Positions 7,071 to 10,000 of a stretch of DNA of 10,000 nt are shown piece after piece; position 1 is the stretch's first letter, and each line of letters opens with the position of its first letter. The notes below the pieces were generated by a model that saw only the letters and a program-made list of their open reading frames with translations, was not told where the DNA came from and did no database searches. The translations under genes and the position numbers were made by a program. Source of the stretch: Candidatus Hydrogenedens sp. (GTDB lineage: Bacteria > Hydrogenedentota > Hydrogenedentia > Hydrogenedentales > Hydrogenedentaceae); NCBI GenBank assembly GCA_020216745.1, contig JAIWNQ010000047.1, forward strand, positions 1 through 10,000. The letters are read 5' to 3'.

Positions 7071-8396
7071 CTATTTTCTTAATTCTACCAAACCAAAACT
7101 CATAGTTGCTTCAGCCACTACTTGATTTTCTACAGAAGCTACAACCTTTGCCTTGAATAGGTCGTTTCGGTAGTAAACCATTTCTGCTTCCACTACAAGC
7201 TGGTCTCCAGGTACTACTAGTCTACGAAGTGACGCCTTTTCTAAGCCTACGAAGTATGCCTGATAAAGGGGTGGGTCGCCATTCTCTCGGAAAATGAGCA
7301 CAGAGGATACTTGTGCCATCGCTTCGAGAATCAAAATGCTTGGCATCACAGGAACATCAGGCCAATGCCCTTGGAAAAATGGCTCATTTACTGTAACATT
7401 CTTAATTCCAACCACTTTTTTCATGGATGTAAATTCGATAATTCGGTCTACTAACAGGAAGGGATAGCGATGTGGTAATATTTTCAATATTTTATTTACA
7501 TCTAAAACTGGTATTTGTCGATGTGCTGTTGGTCTTGGGTCATGTATAGCATAAATTCCATAACCGTTCAGATAAACTTTTTTTATTTGTTTTGTAAACA
7601 TTACATTCTTTTCGTGTCCCGACTTAACGCCAATGATATGTCCTATTAAAGGTCTTCCTAATAGATATGTATCACCAAGCAAGTCGAGAATTTTATGTCT
7701 TACAAATTCATCGGGAAATCGTAATCCATCATTTAGAATTTCCTCATCCCCTATAACTACTGCACTTTCTAAACTTCCCCCCATGATTAATCCCTGCTCC
7801 TTCAACATTTTTACCTCTTTCAGAAAACAAAATGTACGAGCAGGGGCAAGTTGATTCATAAATGTTTCTTCATTAATAATAAAGCTGGCATACTGTGTAC
7901 CAATAGCAACATGGTCATAAGCAATGGTCATGGTAATGCGAAATTCATCTGCGGGAAGGATATTAAGAGTTACATCGTCTTGACGATAATATACGGGTCT
8001 ATCAACAAGCAGTGACCTTTTTGGCTCTTCCTGCTCTGTTATTCCTGCCCGAAGTAAGCAGTTCATTACAGGCAAAGCACTCCCGTCGCCATTAGGGATT
8101 TCTTCATTATCAAGTTCAATGTATAAATTATCAATACCTAAGCCAGCCATTGCTGCCAAACCATGTTCTACCGTCCTTACTTTGGCATTACCTAAACCGA
8201 TAGTAGTACCACGAGAAACATCAATTACATGGTCAATATCTGCAGGAATTGCTGGCTTCCCTGATAAATCGGTTCGAATAAAGATAATTCCTGTATCTGG
8301 GGGAGCAGGTTTAAAAGTCACTGTTGTTAAACTTCCTGAATGTAATCCTACTCCTGAGAAAGATACTTCTTTACTGATTGTTCGCTGATTTTTCAT
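7071..8396 (-). CDS. lpxC-fabZ: Bifunctional LpxC deacetylase / FabZ dehydratase fusion
   Basis: This 441-aa cytoplasmic protein joins two enzymes. Residues 1 to about 290 are LpxC, which removes the acetyl group from UDP-3-O-acyl-GlcNAc, the committed step of lipid A synthesis. Zinc ligands H78, H234 and D238 are present, with catalytic E77 and H261 (E-H at 77-78, HKILDLLGD at 234-242, SGH at 259-261). GVGLHSG, DGSA and RTF are also conserved. After a short linker, about residues 300-441 are FabZ, the 3-hydroxyacyl-ACP dehydratase, with LPHRYPFLLVDR (308-319) and catalytic H344 and E358 in GHWP and EAMAQ, fourteen residues apart as in other FabZ proteins. The usual MPG reads MPS (S353). The start is ATG with a GAGAG-type ribosome binding site. 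The gene overlaps lpxD by 26 bp and is probably co-translated. Fusions of this kind are well known in Bacteroidetes and occur in other diderms. Confidence 0.96.
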   Translation of the reverse strand: MKNQRTISKEVSFSGVGLHSGSLTTVTFKPAPPDTGIIFIRTDLSGKPAIPADIDHVIDVSRGTTIGLGNAKVRTVEHGLAAMAGLGIDNLYIELDNEEIPNGDGSALPVMNCLLRAGITEQEEPKRSLLVDRPVYYRQDDVTLNILPADEFRITMTIAYDHVAIGTQYASFIINEETFMNQLAPARTFCFLKEVKMLKEQGLIMGGSLESAVVIGDEEILNDGLRFPDEFVRHKILDLLGDTYLLGRPLIGHIIGVKSGHEKNVMFTKQIKKVYLNGYGIYAIHDPRPTAHRQIPVLDVNKILKILPHRYPFLLVDRIIEFTSMKKVVGIKNVTVNEPFFQGHWPDVPVMPSILILEAMAQVSSVLIFRENGDPPLYQAYFVGLEKASLRRLVVPGDQLVVEAEMVYYRNDLFKAKVVASVENQVVAEATMSFGLVELRK

Positions 8397-9435
8397 ATAC
8401 TTTACTCTCTATTTCTTGAATTTTCATTTCAAGTTCTTTAACTCTCCTGAGCAATTCGGGGACATACTGCTGGGCAACTAATATCCTTTTTGCCCGCGAA
8501 TGTTCTGTTGCAGGGAAACCAGAAACTACAGCACCAACTTCCACTGACTTTGCTACACCTGACCATGCACCTATAGTTGCATTGTCTCCTATATTAATGT
8601 GTCCATTGATACCCGCACCGGCACCAATTCGAACACTATTACCTATAGTAGCACTGCCAGCTATACCAGTTGTTGCTGCAATTGCACAATTTTCACCTAT
8701 TTTAACATTATGTCCTATCTGAACCAAATTATCTATTTTAGTACCTGTGCCTATTTGGGTCTCCCCAAATGTAGCACGGTCAATACATGTATTACTACCT
8801 ATTTCAACATTATCTCCTATAATAACACATCCAATCTGTGGAATTTTATGCCACAAATTACCATCATGAATGAAACCAAATCCATCTGTTCCAATACATA
8901 CTCCTGAATGAATAATACAATTAGAACCTATTTTCGTTTCTTCTCGGATAGTGACATTAGGAAATATAATGGTGTTTTCACCAATCTCACAGTTTTCCCC
9001 GATATATACATGGGGATATATCTTCGTTTTATTGCCAATTTTTGAATTATTACCAACAAATACAAAAGGACCTATTGCAATATTCTCTCCCAAAGTGACA
9101 TCATCCCCTACAACTGCAGAGGGGTGTATTCCTTCAGGTAATTGTATCTTTTGAGGATTAAATTGTTGTAATACTTGTAAAAATGCAAGTTCTGGATTTG
9201 TCACTATAATACAAACAAGATTTTCTGGTACTGGAACTACAGGTTCTGAGGACATAAGCACAGCAGATGCTTGGGTTTTCGTTAATAACGCTTCATATTT
9301 TTTATCACGGACAAATACTAAATCGCCACTACTCGCATTATCGATGCTATTAACACCTGTTATTATAGTGTTTTCATCCCCCTTAATAATTATCCCATTT
9401 ATCCATTCTGATATTTGTTTCACATTTATTGACAT
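8371..9435 (-). CDS. lpxD: UDP-3-O-acylglucosamine N-acyltransferase LpxD
   Basis: LpxD adds the second 3-hydroxyacyl chain, from acyl-ACP, to UDP-3-O-acyl-glucosamine, the product of LpxC, in lipid A synthesis. The 354-aa protein has an N-terminal uridine-binding domain (about 1-100), then a left-handed beta-helix of hexapeptide repeats from HPSAVVGDD (104) to about residue 300. The conserved GTDGFGF (182-188) and WHKIPQIG (195-202) are present, and the catalytic histidine is H242 in QIGHNVKIG. A C-terminal helix (about 314-346) contains QQYVPELLRRVKELE. Length is close to the E. coli protein (341 aa). It follows skp by 48 bp and overlaps lpxC-fabZ by 26 bp. The ribosome binding site is weak (AAGAAA just before the ATG). 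The rest of the lipid A pathway, including lpxA and lpxB, is not in this window. Confidence 0.95.
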   Translation of the reverse strand: MSINVKQISEWINGIIIKGDENTIITGVNSIDNASSGDLVFVRDKKYEALLTKTQASAVLMSSEPVVPVPENLVCIIVTNPELAFLQVLQQFNPQKIQLPEGIHPSAVVGDDVTLGENIAIGPFVFVGNNSKIGNKTKIYPHVYIGENCEIGENTIIFPNVTIREETKIGSNCIIHSGVCIGTDGFGFIHDGNLWHKIPQIGCVIIGDNVEIGSNTCIDRATFGETQIGTGTKIDNLVQIGHNVKIGENCAIAATTGIAGSATIGNSVRIGAGAGINGHINIGDNATIGAWSGVAKSVEVGAVVSGFPATEHSRAKRILVAQQYVPELLRRVKELEMKIQEIESKVYEKSANNQ

Positions 9436-9450
9436 TTTCTTAATTTTTCA

Positions 9451-9468
9451 ATATAGAGTTATCTATAT
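9451..9468. repeat. Short AT-rich hairpin between skp and lpxD
   Basis: ATATAGA (9451-9457) and TCTATAT (9462-9468) form a 7-bp inverted repeat with a 4-nt loop in the 48-bp gap before lpxD. It is too AT-rich and lacks a following T-run for a standard terminator. At most it could modulate lpxD translation or mark an RNA-processing site; it may also be chance. Confidence 0.2.
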
Positions 9469-9483
9469 ACCAATTAACCGTTT

Positions 9484-10000
9484 TTATTTCTTTGGTTTTA
9501 CTGATTCCGTAGTACTTGAATTTGAATTCAAATAGGTTAGGACTTTGGAGGTTATATCCATTGTTGGGCTGTGAAATAATAAACTGCTTTTCAGAGATTT
9601 GCCCGCATTGAATACGAGATGATAATTATCTGAGGTGGCAATTACATTAATAGCGTTTTGAATATCATCTAAACATTCACGAATAATTCGTTCTTCCTTG
9701 CTATCAATAGTTTTTTGCCTTTTTTCAAGTTCTGCTCTATATGTAGCCGCCTCTTGTTCTATTTTCATTTTCAAATCCAGTTTTTCTTCATCGCTCATTG
9801 TAGACTTACCCGACTCAAGTTTTTTTCTATCTTCTTCAATACGACTCATCAGATTATCGAGTTCTTTTTGTTGGGAATCGACTTCCTTTTGAAGTTCTTC
9901 ATATTTTTGTTTTCTCTTATTGTATTCCCTCATAACAAGCTCAACATCAACAACAGCAATTCTGTATGAGGCTTCTGAGCTTTGAGTCTTTACTGGTTCC
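9484..10000 (-). CDS. skp: Skp/OmpH-family periplasmic chaperone, N-terminus outside window
   Basis: Skp-type chaperones are periplasmic trimers that hold unfolded outer-membrane proteins on the way to the BAM complex. The frame stays open to the right edge. The ATG at 9933 is internal, because the family motif YRIAVVDVELVMREY begins 12 residues before it. About 171 codons are visible; the missing part must hold the start and presumably the signal peptide. The middle is a long charged coiled coil, with heptad-like Q/E/K/L residues between about visible residues 30 and 110, corresponding to the tentacle helices of Skp. It is followed by the usual C-terminal part, YHLVFNAGKS and SPTMDITSKVLTYLN, and a short Ser/Thr/Lys tail. 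Its position in front of lpxD matches the conserved bamA-skp-lpxD-fabZ order, so bamA may lie to the right. No terminator is evident in the 48 bp to lpxD. Confidence 0.88.
   Translation of the reverse strand, partial: EPVKTQSSEASYRIAVVDVELVMREYNKRKQKYEELQKEVDSQQKELDNLMSRIEEDRKKLESGKSTMSDEEKLDLKMKIEQEAATYRAELEKRQKTIDSKEERIIRECLDDIQNAINVIATSDNYHLVFNAGKSLKSSLLFHSPTMDITSKVLTYLNSNSSTTESVKPKK

Noticed and set aside
8599..8907. Plus-strand open frame rich in Thr, Ser and Tyr
   Set aside because: It is the antisense of the LpxD hexapeptide repeats; its repetitive look is a by-product of the repeat coding on the other strand.
8599..9130. Periodic 18-base-like pattern resembling a tandem DNA repeat
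   Set aside because: The periodicity follows the hexapeptide repeats of the LpxD beta-helix and is explained by coding.
9698..9969. Plus-strand open frames rich in Ser/Phe
   Set aside because: They are antisense of the Lys/Glu-rich coiled coil of the Skp-like gene.

Overview
All seven readable genes in this AT-rich window lie on the minus strand, so transcription runs from position 10000 towards 1. The content is that of a diderm (Gram-negative type) bacterium: a periplasmic Skp/OmpH-like chaperone, LpxD, and a fused LpxC-FabZ protein, all serving outer-membrane and lipid A biogenesis. The LpxC-FabZ fusion is best known from Bacteroidetes and also occurs in other diderm phyla. Phosphatidylcholine synthase and an AftB-type glycosyltransferase are not typical of Bacteroidetes, and two start codons (1515 and 2233) have ordinary Shine-Dalgarno sequences. 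I therefore do not name a phylum.

Region by region, in transcription order. (1) 10000-7071: a skp/ompH-like gene running in from beyond the right edge, then lpxD, then lpxC-fabZ, with lpxD and lpxC-fabZ overlapping by 26 bp. This is the conserved skp-lpxD-fabZ block, but the lpxA expected next is absent. (2) 7070-6909: a 162-bp AT-rich spacer with a possible promoter bracketed by an 8-bp inverted repeat. (3) 6878-3645: a tightly coupled HlyD/YbhG-like lipoprotein adaptor, an ABC ATPase and one ABC-2 permease, joined by a 4-bp ATGA overlap and an 11-bp overlap. (4) 3644-3541: a 104-bp spacer with a weak promoter candidate. (5) 3540-1: an MFS transporter, phosphatidylcholine synthase (pcs, 23 bp downstream), and a membrane glycosyltransferase (17-bp overlap with pcs) that continues past the left edge.

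Taken together the window is an envelope-building neighbourhood: outer-membrane protein chaperoning, lipid A synthesis, envelope export, phospholipid head-group chemistry and lipid-linked glycosylation. I found no CRISPR array, insertion sequence, tRNA or rRNA, and no strong intrinsic terminator. Nothing amounts to a clearly new system. The most interesting points are the replacement of lpxA by an efflux operon, the MFS-Pcs-glycosyltransferase cluster, and the fused lpxC-fabZ in this context.
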